From positions 12,030,980-12,094,979 of the forward strand of contig OZ020623.1 of NCBI GenBank assembly GCA_963971575.1: a stretch of DNA of 64,000 nt. Direction: 5' to 3'. Positions 1 to 9,879 of this stretch are shown here, piece after piece. Source of the DNA: Liopterus haemorrhoidalis. Lineage: Eukaryota > Arthropoda > Insecta > Coleoptera > Dytiscidae. The position numbers and the translations under genes are program-made. Each line of letters opens with the position of its first letter. Position 1 is the stretch's first letter. The notes beneath the pieces are model-generated. The model searched no databases. It was not told the DNA's origin and saw only the letters and a program-made list of their open reading frames with translations.

Positions 1-889
1 TAATTTGACCTACGAAATCTTCAAAGATATTTTAAGACATTCAAATAATTTTAATAACCAGTTGGAGAATACCAGTCTGGTAACTGCAATCTCCGCAAGA
101 TGTAGACACTTAAGAAAGATCGAAAACATGTGTTATTTATTTTGGCACTACCAACATACAAAAAATAATTTTTAAAATAGTACCCCTATCGATACAATAC
201 AAGTACAACAGGTGAAAAAAATTATTTGTCTTACAAAAATTTATCAACATCTTTTCTATTTAAAAATAAATAAATTCTAAACAAAACATGAAAGAAATTC
301 TTTTGTTCATTTATCTTAATGTTTTTTCAAAAACAAAACACTCAAGTCCATAGAATGTGCTGTATGGACCGCCCAAAGTCTCTAACAATAGAGGGTAATG
401 TGATCCACAGCGGAAATAGCCATTTTGGAGCACGTGTATATGCACCTGACCTCTTGTTTAAACCATAGAGCACGTACAGATATTTGATCGCACTATTAAA
501 ATTCATAGAAGCACACTAGTAGATGCAAAATATGATTTAACATGCCTAACAATCATATATAAAACGCATAAAGGGTTAAAGTATATATAGTCTTGATGTG
601 TCTATAGGTGCCATTTTAATGTTACTGACTCGTCACGGCAAGTTGCTATATAATATCTCATATTTTGATAATGGCGAAAACTGTAGAATTCAGCAGAAAA
701 TAAGATATTAATAAAACAAAAACTAAACTTATAAAGTGTTTTATTCTACCTGCTTCCAGTGATTCGCTTTTATTTGCTAGTTTAAAGAATTGATCTCAAT
801 TACGAATATTTTGTAATCGGCACGGCAAGTACTTTTACCATAATTATCCTTTTATTGTGCTTTTAAATCAGCTTTAAATCGGTGATAAG
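1..889. other. AT-rich sequence, nothing recognised
   Basis: No open frame, RNA gene or terminal repeat could be supported. The stretch ends at the 8-bp duplication GTGATAAG (882-889) made by the hAT insertion that follows. Confidence 0.5.
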
Positions 890-990
890 CAGTGTTGGGA
901 TTCACCCGGTTCGTACCGGATCGCTCGAACCGTTTGTTAAGAAATTTTAAGTTCGGCGAACCGCTTGTTAAAATACTTTAGATATAGGGA

Positions 991-1164
991 ATGACCATAG
1001 CCGTCAGTTCAGCAGAAGCTGAAAGAGGCTTTAGCCTTATGAATAATATATGCACAGAAAAACGAAACAGACTGATCGTTTCAAATATAAGTAATATAAT
1101 GGTTATTAATTAGAATGGTTTGCCTATAATAGATTGGGATCCAGTACCGATTGTGCTAAATTGT
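991..1164 (+). pseudogene. hAT transposase dimerisation-domain remnant
   Basis: The reading frame gives [15 protein letters not shown] followed by an RNRL motif and a WDPVPIVLN-like tail. This matches the C-terminal hAT dimerisation domain, in which the AERxFS motif is the family signature. This copy has an in-frame TAG where copy 2 (48456-48629) has TTG, so it cannot make even the truncated peptide. All the catalytic part upstream is missing. The block lies between the hAT ends and is probably a passenger left by internal deletion. Confidence 0.8.
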
Positions 1165-1275
1165 TTAAGAAGACACCACAGTTCGGATGATCCTCGTGTA
1201 AAAACAAAAACGGAAGTAGAAGTGACTGAAAACCAGAGAGCTATTTGGCAATATTTAAAATAATTACATATCTTA

Positions 1276-1534
1276 GGCCCGGTCTTTCCACCTTCAGATA
1301 AAGTTCCAGGTAACTATCTGACAGATAAGGTTATTTATAACTTCATCTGCTAAATAAATGTCAATACCAGTCAGTGAATCCAATACGTCAGTCTCATTAT
1401 CTGTTAGATAACTATCCGATAGATACATCTGTATAGAAAGAAGGGATGACATTTACTCAGCAGATGAAGTTACAAATAACCTTATCTGTCAGATAGTTAC
1501 CTGGAACTTTATCTGAAGGTGGAAAAACCGGGCC
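1276..1534. mobile_element. PIF/Harbinger-type MITE nested in the hAT
   Basis: Terminal inverted repeats of about 75 bp start GGCCCGGTCTTTCCACCTTC and the right end mirrors them with few mismatches. The TSD is TTA (1273-1275, 1535-1537), the 3-bp type used by PIF/Harbinger. The related hAT copy at 48.7 kb has the uninterrupted site ATATCTTAATGTTTAATTT, which confirms the insertion and its edges. There is no coding capacity. The superfamily is assigned from TSD and TIR only. Confidence 0.85.
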
Positions 1535-1643
1535 TTAAAGTTTAATTTAAATAAATATACTATTTTGAATTTTGTGAAAATGTGTTTTTAAACAAATACC
1601 CCTGCGAACCGGTTGTTGAGCAAATTGAATCACTGGTGATAAG

Positions 1644-2340
1644 GGTACACCATCTTAAGGCACCTTCATGCTAACTTTAACTGTTCATTGAATTTTTATT
1701 TCTACGATTCTCATTATTTGTTTAGTGTTCATCTACTTGAAAATTTAAATCTGAACCATCCTGTTTTGCAAAATATCGAATGACTTTTGAAACCGCAGAT
1801 GATCTTAAGATCACCCCTTAGTACCGCAGTGTTTTTATGCGGAGAAGCACGTTCCATGCCAGCTGGTTTACATGACAGGATGTAGAGTACGGAGAGGGTC
1901 TCGAGATATTTGATATCTTTTACCCTTGTATGATAGATATCACAACATTTTGTAGCGGGGTAAAATTAGTAACACAAAAATTGTACCCCTGGGATAATAT
2001 TAGGGGAATATTGCGGCAAAAAAATCCAATTTATCTGTGCAGTTGCACCAGTTTTCCTTACATTTGAAGCATACCTTAAATCGAAAAATACGTAGAAGAG
2101 CGCACACAGAAAATTTTAGACAAATTAAAGTGACAACCGCTGTTCAGGGGGGTGAAATTCTAATGGCAAAACGAAAACCATATTACGTTCCATAACCCAA
2201 CACGAATAGCGCCCCAGTCGCTATAGCTACGTGCATGACAGGATATTGCCTGTCACAGCTTCTGTCATTAGCGTCAAAATCTATAATTAGTGTCAAAATC
2301 GTCTTCTGTAATTTTGTAATTTCATTATTTAATTCGGAAA
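1644..2340. other. Unassigned AT-rich DNA
   Basis: No gene seen. A short motif TTCCATAACCCAACA at about 2194 recurs at about 2831, on the other side of the THAP-like exon. That could mark an old insertion or duplication of about 640 bp, but no terminal repeats could be fixed. Confidence 0.4.
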
Positions 2341-2469
2341 ATGGGTGTTAAATGCTTTGTTTTGGGGTGTGATAGTAGTGAACCTACAAGATATCGCTTT
2401 CCAAACCCGAAGACACGTGTGGCTCCAGAATTGTGTAATACGTGGATGAGGAACATTGGAAATCCATAA
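2341..2469 (+). pseudogene. THAP-type zinc finger first-exon remnant
   Basis: The ATG opens a 42-residue frame beginning MGVKCFVLGCD, followed by RYRFPNPK and CNTWMRNIGNP. The order fits the start of a THAP domain (C2CH zinc finger): Met, Cys-x-x-x-x-Cys, an aromatic-basic-FP stretch, then a conserved Trp. The frame stops at TAA where THAP proteins normally continue; the codons after the stop read LDGLSMEV, which could be the continuation, so a point stop is likely. The distal Cys and His are not found. THAP domains are DNA-binding modules of P- and Kolobok-type transposases and of host factors derived from them. Probably a transposon relic. Confidence 0.6.
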
Positions 2470-2611
2470 TTGGATGGCTTGTCCATGGAAGTGTCCATAC
2501 ATATTAAGTATTAGTAAATATTATGTTATATGTTAGTCTACTTAATAAATAATTATTTCTGCTAGTTATTGTTTTTCTGTTTCTGTATAATTCCTAACTG
2601 CTTGTTCTTAA

Positions 2612-2766
2612 TTGTAAACATAATTAAATGTTATTATTACATGATACAATTGTTATGATTTATTTTGTCTATTTTTAACATTGTTGTCGTTAATAATATT
2701 AAAAATAGACAAAATAAATCATAATAATTGTTTCATTTAATAATAAAATTTAATTATGCTTACAAC
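2612..2766. repeat. Foldback (long imperfect palindrome)
   Basis: Arms of roughly 65 bp (about 2612-2680 and 2698-2766) are inverted copies of each other with small indels around a loop of about 18 bp. The core GATTTATTTTGTCTATTTTT is matched exactly in reverse on the right. No coding content; a MITE or foldback remnant. Confidence 0.75.
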
Positions 2767-3643
2767 TATATCCACTGAAGCATTTGAAATACCCGCGAAA
2801 ACCCAACCCTTTCCTCCCCAACCAATTTTAGTTCCATAACCCAACAACTACAGCGCTAATTTGGTTTCAAAAATATAACGGCAGCTTCGCATCTATTTCC
2901 TTTTTTATCTATGCCGCTGTTCTAACAAAATGGCGAATTTTCAACTTCACCGAATACAATCGACAGAAAGATTGAATGCGTACAAAATGCATTTAATGCA
3001 TTAAACATACAAACTCTTGATAATGTTTTTCTAACATTGCAAACTTGTCTAGAAGCAACCATGTTAGCAAAAGATATTTTCGAATGTTCGCAATTTATTT
3101 CCGTTTAGGTATATCAGTCGTGATTTTATTTTCGTGATGGAGAGCCTTCCGTTGGTTATCAGATATGGGTCATGAAGGTTAGAACTATCTCATAGCACAC
3201 CTATACCAAGCTAAATCTTCCGCGTTATTAAATTAATTGTATCAGTTATAGTATAACCATAAATTAAAGAGAGATTATGTTCATCAATAATAGACATACG
3301 TCAACTGCGTATATCTGTCCACTGGGCATTTTAAAACGTAGGAGATTTTTATTTTTAAGTGTCAAATGTTACTGATTGAAATTGGTTAATTGCGTGGGAT
3401 CTAATTATGTTTAGATAATTGTTTAACACTTGTATTTGGAATCTACTTAACAATTATGTAACAGACATAAAAAGTAATGAATGCTGTGTTTATATTTATG
3501 TTAATGTAATTGAAAACATAAACATTACTAATTCACTGTAGTAGAATAGAAAAACAAATCTAATTAGTATTTTACATAAAAGATTAATTTACATATTAAG
3601 AAAAAGTCAAGGGAAAAATTTCTCGACAGTCACATGCACAGTA
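2767..3643. other. Unassigned AT-rich DNA
   Basis: No gene found. Just before the next element the 18-mer TCGACAGTCACATGCACA (from about 3624) also occurs at about 62200 next to the DD41D mariner, and a looser version lies inverted near 55130. It is probably part of an unrecognised repeat. Confidence 0.4.
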
Positions 3644-3775
3644 TAGGGATTTGCAGCTAAGCACCCTACCATCTGGTGAGCGTTTCATAAACTTGTATAC
3701 AACAGATAACATTGTGTTTTGTGTATTGGTTTTGTATGAAGTTTGTTTTTAAAGTTTTATTATAATCATTGATAA

Positions 3776-3928
3776 ATGTATAATACATATTGTTGTGTGC
3801 CTATGTGCAATTCATTGAAAAAAAGAAACCCGGAAATATCGTTTCATTTGTTTCCACCAATGTCAGACACCGTACGGTCCCAAACAAAATTGGGGAAGCA
3901 AGAGGTTAGGAATCGACGCGATGTTTAA
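3776..3928 (+). pseudogene. THAP-like zinc finger first exon
   Basis: The ATG opens a 50-codon frame starting MYNTYCCVPMCNS, then ISFHLFPP. CCVPxC plus the FHxFP motif is the usual beginning of a THAP domain. The frame ends at TAA 3926-3928, and the rest of the zinc finger (Trp, Cys-x-x-His) is missing, so it is either a truncated relic or one exon of a split gene. Related exons with the same CCV start occur at 25718-25832 (minus) and 42133-42245. It sits about 130 bp inside the left terminal repeat, where a transposon's first exon would be expected. Confidence 0.6.
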
Positions 3929-4241
3929 ATAAACAATTTAAAAATTGGAAAAAAAGTGAGCCCTTATATGAAAGTTTGCTTATTACATTTAAATGATAGT
4001 GACTACAAATAATATTTTCAATTTTGTATTTATTATCGCATATCTTGAAAATTCCTGTTATTGTGTGTGGGTTTGATTGTAATGCACAAGTCTGTAGGCA
4101 TAATGAATTAATCTTTATGAACTCTCTGTTTTTTTCAGTGACCCCACACAATATTATATGCCCAGCATTGTAGATTTCTACCCCTTCGTAAACAACACGG
4201 GAATTATTATTTCCCCCCAATATAATTAAAATAATCGACAA
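3906..4241 (-). pseudogene. SWIM-domain-type protein fragment
   Basis: The minus-strand frame contains NAGHIILCGVT, LCLQTCALQS and a PHTITG motif. The same order appears at 30308-30556 (NAGHVILCG, LCLQTSAL, PHEIK, then CKH). From memory this block precedes a SWIM zinc finger (CxCnCxH) in large insect proteins that can also carry THAP and YqaJ-type nuclease domains. The SWIM cysteines are mostly lost here. The start is not an ATG context I trust. Its orientation, opposite to the THAP exon in the same element, implies rearrangement. Confidence 0.5.
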
Positions 4242-4524
4242 TGGAAAACTGTGCCGCCATAACTTAAAACGAGATTACAAAATGTAGTATTTAAGATGTT
4301 TACAAGTAATGTCACTTAAAAAAAATGTCCTCACAATATGTGTGTATAGTTACTTGATTATAAAATTTTAAAACAAAATCAGAAAATCGCATACAATTAT
4401 TTATTTTTTGTCGTTTTTTGATACACTTTTCGCTATTATTTACTAGTAAATGTCAAGTGGTATCTGTTTAAGAATGGTTTCAAAAATATCCGCGTGGCGC
4501 TACGATCTTAAAATGTTTCCCCTA

Positions 4525-5659
4525 TCATGTCTCCTGTGCACACTGAACTGTCGCCGTAGACTGTCCTCTGTGATGTTGTTTTGTATTCGGCATTATTGAA
4601 AATAAGTGGCGCCATTTTGAAATTCTGACATATTGTGATAGTCAGAATAGACTTCTAAGAGGGGGTTATTTCGAATAGAAATGCCAAAAGTCTTACAAAA
4701 TATTAATAATAATTCCAGAAATATATCGAATTCCTTCAAGAATATTGACTGTAAGATAACATCGTCACTGGGATCAATGGAGAGCAATGCAGATACAATT
4801 GGAGCAATTGTGCAAAACAGCTTAATTAAATTTTATTAAAAGTATCCTATATGTTTAATATGAATAAGTTAAATAACACAGAAATAATAATAAAAAATAA
4901 ATGATATTCTCCTTAAATTTCCGAACTGCCTTGTCTTCTCCACTTCAAGTACATCTAAAAATTTATAAAATGTATACCCCTGAGCCATTACTAAAACATT
5001 TTACGTAAAAAGTTACAAAAATATATATTTCCATAAAAAAAAACACATTTTAAATCACACTAATCTACAAATATATTCAAACGTATGTAAACAAGTACAA
5101 ATTTCAAAAACAATATCATTTTTCAAAGAGACACGTTTCTAGGTCTCCTCTCAAGAGCGACACAACACTGTTAAAAGTGCACTATCGATGAGTTACAGAA
5201 TACCAACACAAGGTGTTGAAAATCGGAACTTTCAACAGGATACCGTAGAAACGATACCGTCGAAAAGCTTACAGAATAGACCCCCTGGCGCGCATATTAC
5301 ATCTTCATATATTTCTACAAATTTTCTTTTCATTATATTTTTTTTTTTCTGCACTTAACCTCAACTTCAGAAGTGTGAACTATACGCTCGAGTAAATTTA
5401 TATAATTAATTATCATTACTAACAATTATTATGTATAACGAGATAATTACTTTAATTTAAACAATTAATCTATAAACATTTATGTTCACTTTAAAATTTA
5501 ATTTTAAAACGGAACAATATTATATCATTCTGCAGTCTTTGACCGCAGAAACATTATGGAATTATAGTTTATGGCTGTAGTTATAACTATATAAGCTATT
5601 GTTCTGTATAACAACAGTATTATCCGATCTCTTCTTATTAGCAAGACTTAATTAGCTGG
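4525..5659. other. Unassigned AT-rich DNA
   Basis: No gene supported. The minus-strand open frame 4593-4787 has no recognisable motif. The sequence near 5165-5290 (a TTACAGAATA core repeated inverted) hints at an old TIR element but the edges cannot be fixed. Confidence 0.35.
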
Positions 5660-5848
5660 TTGATGTGGTGTAGCGACCACTGTAGTGACGCTCTAACTGC
5701 CAGACCAGGGGGCTTGGGTTCGAATCCAGATGATGGCATGGATGTTTGTGCTATTACATATGATATGATGGATAATATGACAAGGAACATCCAAATGACG
5801 TGTCATATGTTTGTCATTTCTCATTCCAACCTTCCCAGCAAACATTGA
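5660..5848 (+). repeat. tRNA-derived SINE
   Basis: A perfect RNA polymerase III B box, GGTTCGAATCC, lies at 5717-5727, about 50 bp downstream of an A-box-like TGTAGCGACCACTG. A non-tRNA body beginning GGCATGGATGTTTGTGCT follows, which is typical of insect tRNA-SINEs. It is not a tRNA gene because the arms do not fold into a cloverleaf with a paired acceptor stem. The 62-codon open frame across it is fortuitous. Exact ends and tail are not defined. Confidence 0.7.
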
Positions 5849-6529
5849 ACTAACGGCCGAATGCCGGTAAACTGCTTTTACGCTGGTACATTGCTGGCAC
5901 CAAAAGTAAGTGCAACGCCAGTATTAATAATGTACTTCACATTTGTATTTCGCACTCCGCCTATACGAAGTACTTTACCAGCATTTTATAAGCATTCCTT
6001 ATTTGTATTAATCCAAGATTATTTCTAGCGGGCCAGTGCTTATGTTTATAACTTTTTTTGAATGTAATAATTTGAAAAGTCTGATCGTTCTTAGTCATAA
6101 AACACCCTAATGGCGTGGCCTTCGAGGGTCGGTACAAGTGATATTCTGTGAGTACAAGTTGGGACGTGTTGGTGAACAGTTTATCAGGATGTGTATTTGA
6201 ATAGTTATTGATTGTGAGCATTATACAGTTTTTTATTGTGATTTGTGTGTGTTTTGTTAGATTTAAGGACGTAGTTTACACAAACTTCTTCATATTAAAT
6301 TGTTTAATATTTAGTTTAGTTCAATCATAGTTTATTTCATGTAATAAAATTTTCAATTATTAATAAATCTGATACAAGATTAAAAATATGTCATTTAAAA
6401 AATATAATTTGTCATATTTCATTTTGAATAGTGACATCTTAAATATTTTGTAAATATAATACTAACCTAAAATAATACAAACTTAATCCAAAACTGTAAA
6501 ACTTTTTTTACAATATAACCAAGTTTCTA
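5849..6529. other. Unassigned AT-rich DNA
   Basis: No feature I can support; the minus-strand open frame 5961-6221 has no recognisable motifs. Confidence 0.35.
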
Positions 6530-6602
6530 AAAGTCAGTAATACACTATAAAAATCACCAAAATAACCAGATCTAGTTTGTTCTTACAAAAGTGAACAGCT
6601 TA
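6530..6602 (+). mobile_element. Right-end fragment of a TA-type MITE
   Basis: GTTCTTACAAAAGTGAACAG followed by CTTA matches the right end of the full copies at 16541-16838 and 53681-53982. The left part is not recognisable, so this is a decayed or truncated copy. Confidence 0.7.
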
Positions 6603-6912
6603 TAGCATTAATGCTTATAAAATTTGTTTATTGAATTTATTTTAACAAGTATGATTTCTTTAGGTTGGCACTCTTCAAGTCAGGGGGAAAAGATGTGGTA
6701 GATAATACAAGACAAATATTGGCGAAAATTATTAGTCACTCCTTATCTTTAGGATGAAATTGGTTTGACCGAAATGGCAGAAAACCATTTTCTTAAAATT
6801 CTTCATTAAATTAATAAATTAAATAAACTAATTCCTGTTATTCTTGAAATTATATTTATTTAATATTTATAAATAAATCAATAAATTATAACTGTTAATT
6901 CAATTTACAATC

Positions 6913-7078
6913 GGCCAGTTTTACCATCGTTGAATAAATTTATTTAACAACTTAAGTTAACAATATCGCATCATTCTATTGACAGCAATGTTAATTTCTT
7001 CATTAATAGTTTAAAACCGATGCGATATTGTCAACTTTACTTGTTAAATAAATTTATTCAACGATGGTGAAAATGGCC
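6913..7078. mobile_element. Foldback MITE with GGCC ends
   Basis: Arms of about 55-60 bp are inverted copies: CCATCGTTGAATAAATTTAT on the left is mirrored on the right. The ends read GGCCAGTTTTACC and the inverse of GGTGAAAATGGCC. There is no coding capacity and no clear TSD. Confidence 0.75.
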
Positions 7079-7195
7079 CAAAGTTCTGGGGCATCTAGTT
7101 TGTTATTAAATAATTTAAACACGAAATTCAAAGTGTGGATGTCGTGTCTCCATTTTAATGTTTGAAATTTCTTGCTATTATTGAGCGCTAGGTTT

Positions 7196-7440
7196 TTAAA
7201 CTGGTTTGCATAAGAGATTCGAAAATGTTCCGGTTAATTTCAGGGTCAGTCTTCTTACAAATCTCTTTTGTACTTCTTCTATTTGATTTTTGTGGGACAT
7301 TGTTTTTGGTCTCCAGATTTTATTCGCGTACTCTAATTTAGGTCGAACTAGTGCACAGTACAGTAACCAAGTTGTAGATATCTTAAAACTACCACTGTTT
7401 CTTAGTATAAATCCTAAAATTTGCGAAATAGAATAATACA
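7196..7440 (-). pseudogene. Non-LTR reverse transcriptase C-terminal fragment
   Basis: The minus-strand frame reads SQILGFILRNS, then LYCALVRPKLEYA, IWRPKT and QIEEVQKRF. This matches the region after the catalytic core of insect jockey/CR1-like reverse transcriptases (typical ALVRSKLEYAS...IW.P...QIE.IQRRF). No catalytic YADD box, endonuclease or poly(A) tail is seen, so it is a short dead fragment. Confidence 0.7.
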
Positions 7441-7486
7441 AATGAACCAAGATGGCAAAGTGTTGGTAAAGAAATTTCAGAATCAA

Positions 7487-8180
7487 ATAAATTTTGTAGT
7501 TATTTAAATTACTTATTTTTTCTTCAATAATAACTAATAACTTTCACTGAATATTAATTACTATACATCTAACATTTTAAATAAGACGTCTTCTTCGTCC
7601 GAGGAGTAAGAATTGCCACTCCAGTTGCTTAGTTCTAGAGACGCTACTAATTCTTACGTTAACAATGTTAAAATCTCGAGTGATGCGTCTTGAAGAGTGT
7701 AATAACCGGAAAATTAGGCACGCGTGTCCCATTTCCGGTTAAAATAAACCAAGTAATAACTGTCTAAATTGTCATTAGATATAAAGCTTGATAAAAAGTC
7801 GGAAATAGAAACAATCAAATATAGAAAAGGTGCGGAAAATCAAATTGATAAAAATCTTTTATTGAATTGCTTTGATTTAGACAATGTATTAAAGTATTTC
7901 TCAAACATTTATTATGTAAATTATCTAAAATATGTTTTTAATAAATAGGAACTTGCAACAGAGAATAATTATAAAATTATATGCACTTTTCTAAATTGTC
8001 TTATTATTACAATTATGAATTCTCACGCCCTCAACACGATATTGCGATAGAGGGAAAGCGTGGGTAAATGTTAGACAATACCGAATATAACAAGACACAA
8101 TAATACTAATTAGAACTAATAATAAATATCTAGAAAACACAAGCAAAAATATAATTTCCCCGTACGACAAGTTGTATATA
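7487..8180. other. Unassigned AT-rich DNA
   Basis: No gene seen. The open frame at 7991-8245 runs into mariner and pogo sequence and is not coding. Confidence 0.35.
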
Positions 8181-8220
8181 ACAGCGCAAAATCCACAGCT
8201 GAAGAAGATTATGCTATGTA
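8181..8220 (+). pseudogene. Mariner transposase relic, upstream piece
   Basis: The frame reads TAQNPQLKKIMLC and continues in the same frame at 9085 with SWLDWKGIVYYELL once the pogo element (8221-9082) and one TA are removed. Together they form the mariner block before the second catalytic Asp (typical KKVMLCIWWDWKGVVYYELL). Further upstream coding cannot be recognised. Confidence 0.7.
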
Positions 8221-9082
8221 CAGTGGAGCCTCGCTTAGCGAGCACCTCTCATAACGAGTAATTCGCATAACTAGCAAAACAAATTGTAAAAAAATGACTC
8301 GTTTAACGAGAGACGTTTCGCATAACGAGTGACGAACCCTCACTTCTGCTTGAAAGAAGCTTTGGCCAGAGAGCGTTGTGGAATGAGACTTTAAGGAGTT
8401 TGAGTACCTGTGGAGCCTGGGACTGGAGATGGATAATGATATCAATGAGCTTGTAGAAGAGCACAGCTAAGAGCTAACCATTGAAGAGCTTAAAGAGTTG
8501 CTTTGTGTTTCACAGCAAGGAGTTGTGGAGGAGAGTTTGTCATAGGAGGAAGAGGAGGAGGTAAAAGCAAAGCAACAATCTTCTGGCGCAATAAGAGAAA
8601 TGCTGAAAGCATGGGAAACTGTTGTAAAGCATCGTACATTGAGAAGCATCACACTAATAAGGCAGTGGCTATGCGAGCTACAAATTTATTATGATAATGA
8701 TTATGATAATACTGTGTCACATTTCCACCTAATTTTGGAGCGTCGGCAAAAACAAACGTCTCTAGACAGCTTTTTAGTAAAAAAGAATTAGGTATGTTTC
8801 ATGAATAATAAACTGATTATTTCGATTTTTTTTGTTGTCTGCAAATCGTATTTGTATTCCAGGTTGGTTCATTCCACGATAGAAGAAAAGATGAAGATGA
8901 TTCACGCTTTTTAACAATGTATATATTATTTTCTTTGAATAAACGTTATAGATAAAATTTTCGTTATCGCATTATCGTATTTTACATTAATTTATATGGA
9001 AAAAATTATTTTGCTTAACGAATGTTTCGCGTTACGAGTAAGATTCTGGAACGAATTATGATCGTTACGAGAGGTTCCACTG
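8221..9082 (+). mobile_element. Pogo/Tigger-type element inserted in a mariner
   Basis: The ends are CAGTGGAGCCTCGCTTAGCG and the inverse of CTCTCGTAACG...CCACTG, with a TA duplication (8219-8220, 9083-9084), all typical of pogo/Tigger. The subterminal parts repeat the motif (T)AACGAG several times on each side. The body holds only the C-terminal part of the transposase. It interrupts the mariner reading frame exactly at a TA dinucleotide. Confidence 0.85.
8350..8791 (+). pseudogene. Pogo/Tigger transposase C-terminus, broken
   Basis: Frames give LEMDNDINELVEEHS, ELTIEELKEL, REMLKAWETV, EKHHTNKAVAMRATNL and the terminal ERRQKQTSLDSFLVKKN. These correspond in order to the acidic C-terminal part of Tigger/jerky-like transposases, which ends in a PIP-box-like QTSLDSFL tail. 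There are at least two in-frame stops (after EEHS and ESLS) and frameshifts. The CENP-B DNA-binding and DDE domains are absent. Confidence 0.8.
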
Positions 9083-9084
9083 TA

Positions 9085-9528
9085 GTTGGTTGGATTGGAA
9101 GGGAATCGTTTATTATGAGCTATTACCTTAAAATCAGACCATTAATTCTGTTTACAACTAAGTGAATTAAAGCGAGAAATCGACTAGAAGCACCCTGAAT
9201 TGGCCAACAAAAAGAGCATTGCGTTCCATCAGGACAATGTTAGACCACACATGTCTCTGGCCAGCCGACAGAAACTTTTACAGCTTGATTGGGATGTTTT
9301 GGTTCATCCACCATACTCTCCCGACCTTGCACCCTCCGACTACCATTTATTTAGATCGCTTCAAAACAACTTATAAGTAAAAACTTTACTTCCTTGGAAG
9401 ATTTGAAATATCACCTGAATCAGTTCTTTAATCAGAAACCACTGAATTTCGACGAGCGCGGGATTATGCAGCTATTGGAGAAATCAAGAAAGGTCATCGA
9501 ACAGAACGGCACATACTATACTGATTAA
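9085..9528 (+). pseudogene. Mariner transposase relic, C-terminal half
   Basis: Motifs run DWKGIVYYELL, then FHQDNVRPHMSL (second catalytic Asp), HPPYSPDLAPSDYHLF (third Asp, spacing D34D) and the C-terminal EQNGTYYTD before TAA at 9526-9528. This is a DD34D mariner. It is broken by frameshifts around 9140-9200 and a stop after LQNNL. The likely right terminal repeat lies near 9580-9600 (GGACGGACTGTTGCATCAAC). The left half is missing apart from the piece at 8181-8220. Confidence 0.85.
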
Positions 9529-9879
9529 ATGTAACTTTTAGTAAATAAAATGTTTCTTCAATTTTTGTCAAAAAAATAGGACGGACTGTTGCATCAACCC
9601 AATAGATACAAAGTTGGTCGTGTCTAAATTGGTTATTGTGGAAGGGTTGTTACGAGTTTCGGATATATTAGCGAGGTTGTATTGAAAGCCGCTGTTCAGG
9701 TGTAGCTGGCCCTAGATGCGTAAGCTGTGGGACAGATGCCTTTTACGTCATTTTGAAGTGTGAACAATTCCTACTAAAATTCACTCATCAGACACCACCC
9801 TTTGTTTACACAAGTGCTTTTCTATAACTGAATTAAAATGGAATGCGATAAGGAATGCGGTTTTTCCGATGTGTACTTC

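Larger units (their letters stand above)
890..1635 (+). mobile_element. Non-autonomous hAT element, copy 1
   Basis: The ends are CAGTGTTGGGATTCA and the inverse of GAATCACTG, and the element is flanked by a perfect 8-bp duplication GTGATAAG (882-889, 1636-1643), as expected for hAT. It shares both ends, the same internal deletion and the same remnant coding block with copy 2 at 48365-48845. The right end has lost a few terminal bases (copy 2 reads GAATCCCATCACTG). A second transposon sits inside at 1276-1534; without it this copy is about the length of copy 2. Confidence 0.9.
3644..4524 (+). mobile_element. TIR element with THAP exon and SWIM-type fragment
   Basis: The left end TAGGGATTTGCAGCTAAGCA and the inverse of the right end (TAGGGGAAACATTTTAAGAT) match the ends of the family seen at 42004-42940, 45799-47791, 25603-25962 and 53498. 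The element carries a THAP-like first exon on the plus strand and a SWIM-type fragment on the minus strand, so the inside is deleted or rearranged. No clear TSD. The superfamily is uncertain; other copies show a TTA duplication. Confidence 0.6.

Noticed and set aside
5660..5848. Possible tRNA gene
   Set aside because: It has a perfect B box but no paired acceptor stem or credible anticodon arm; a SINE fits better.
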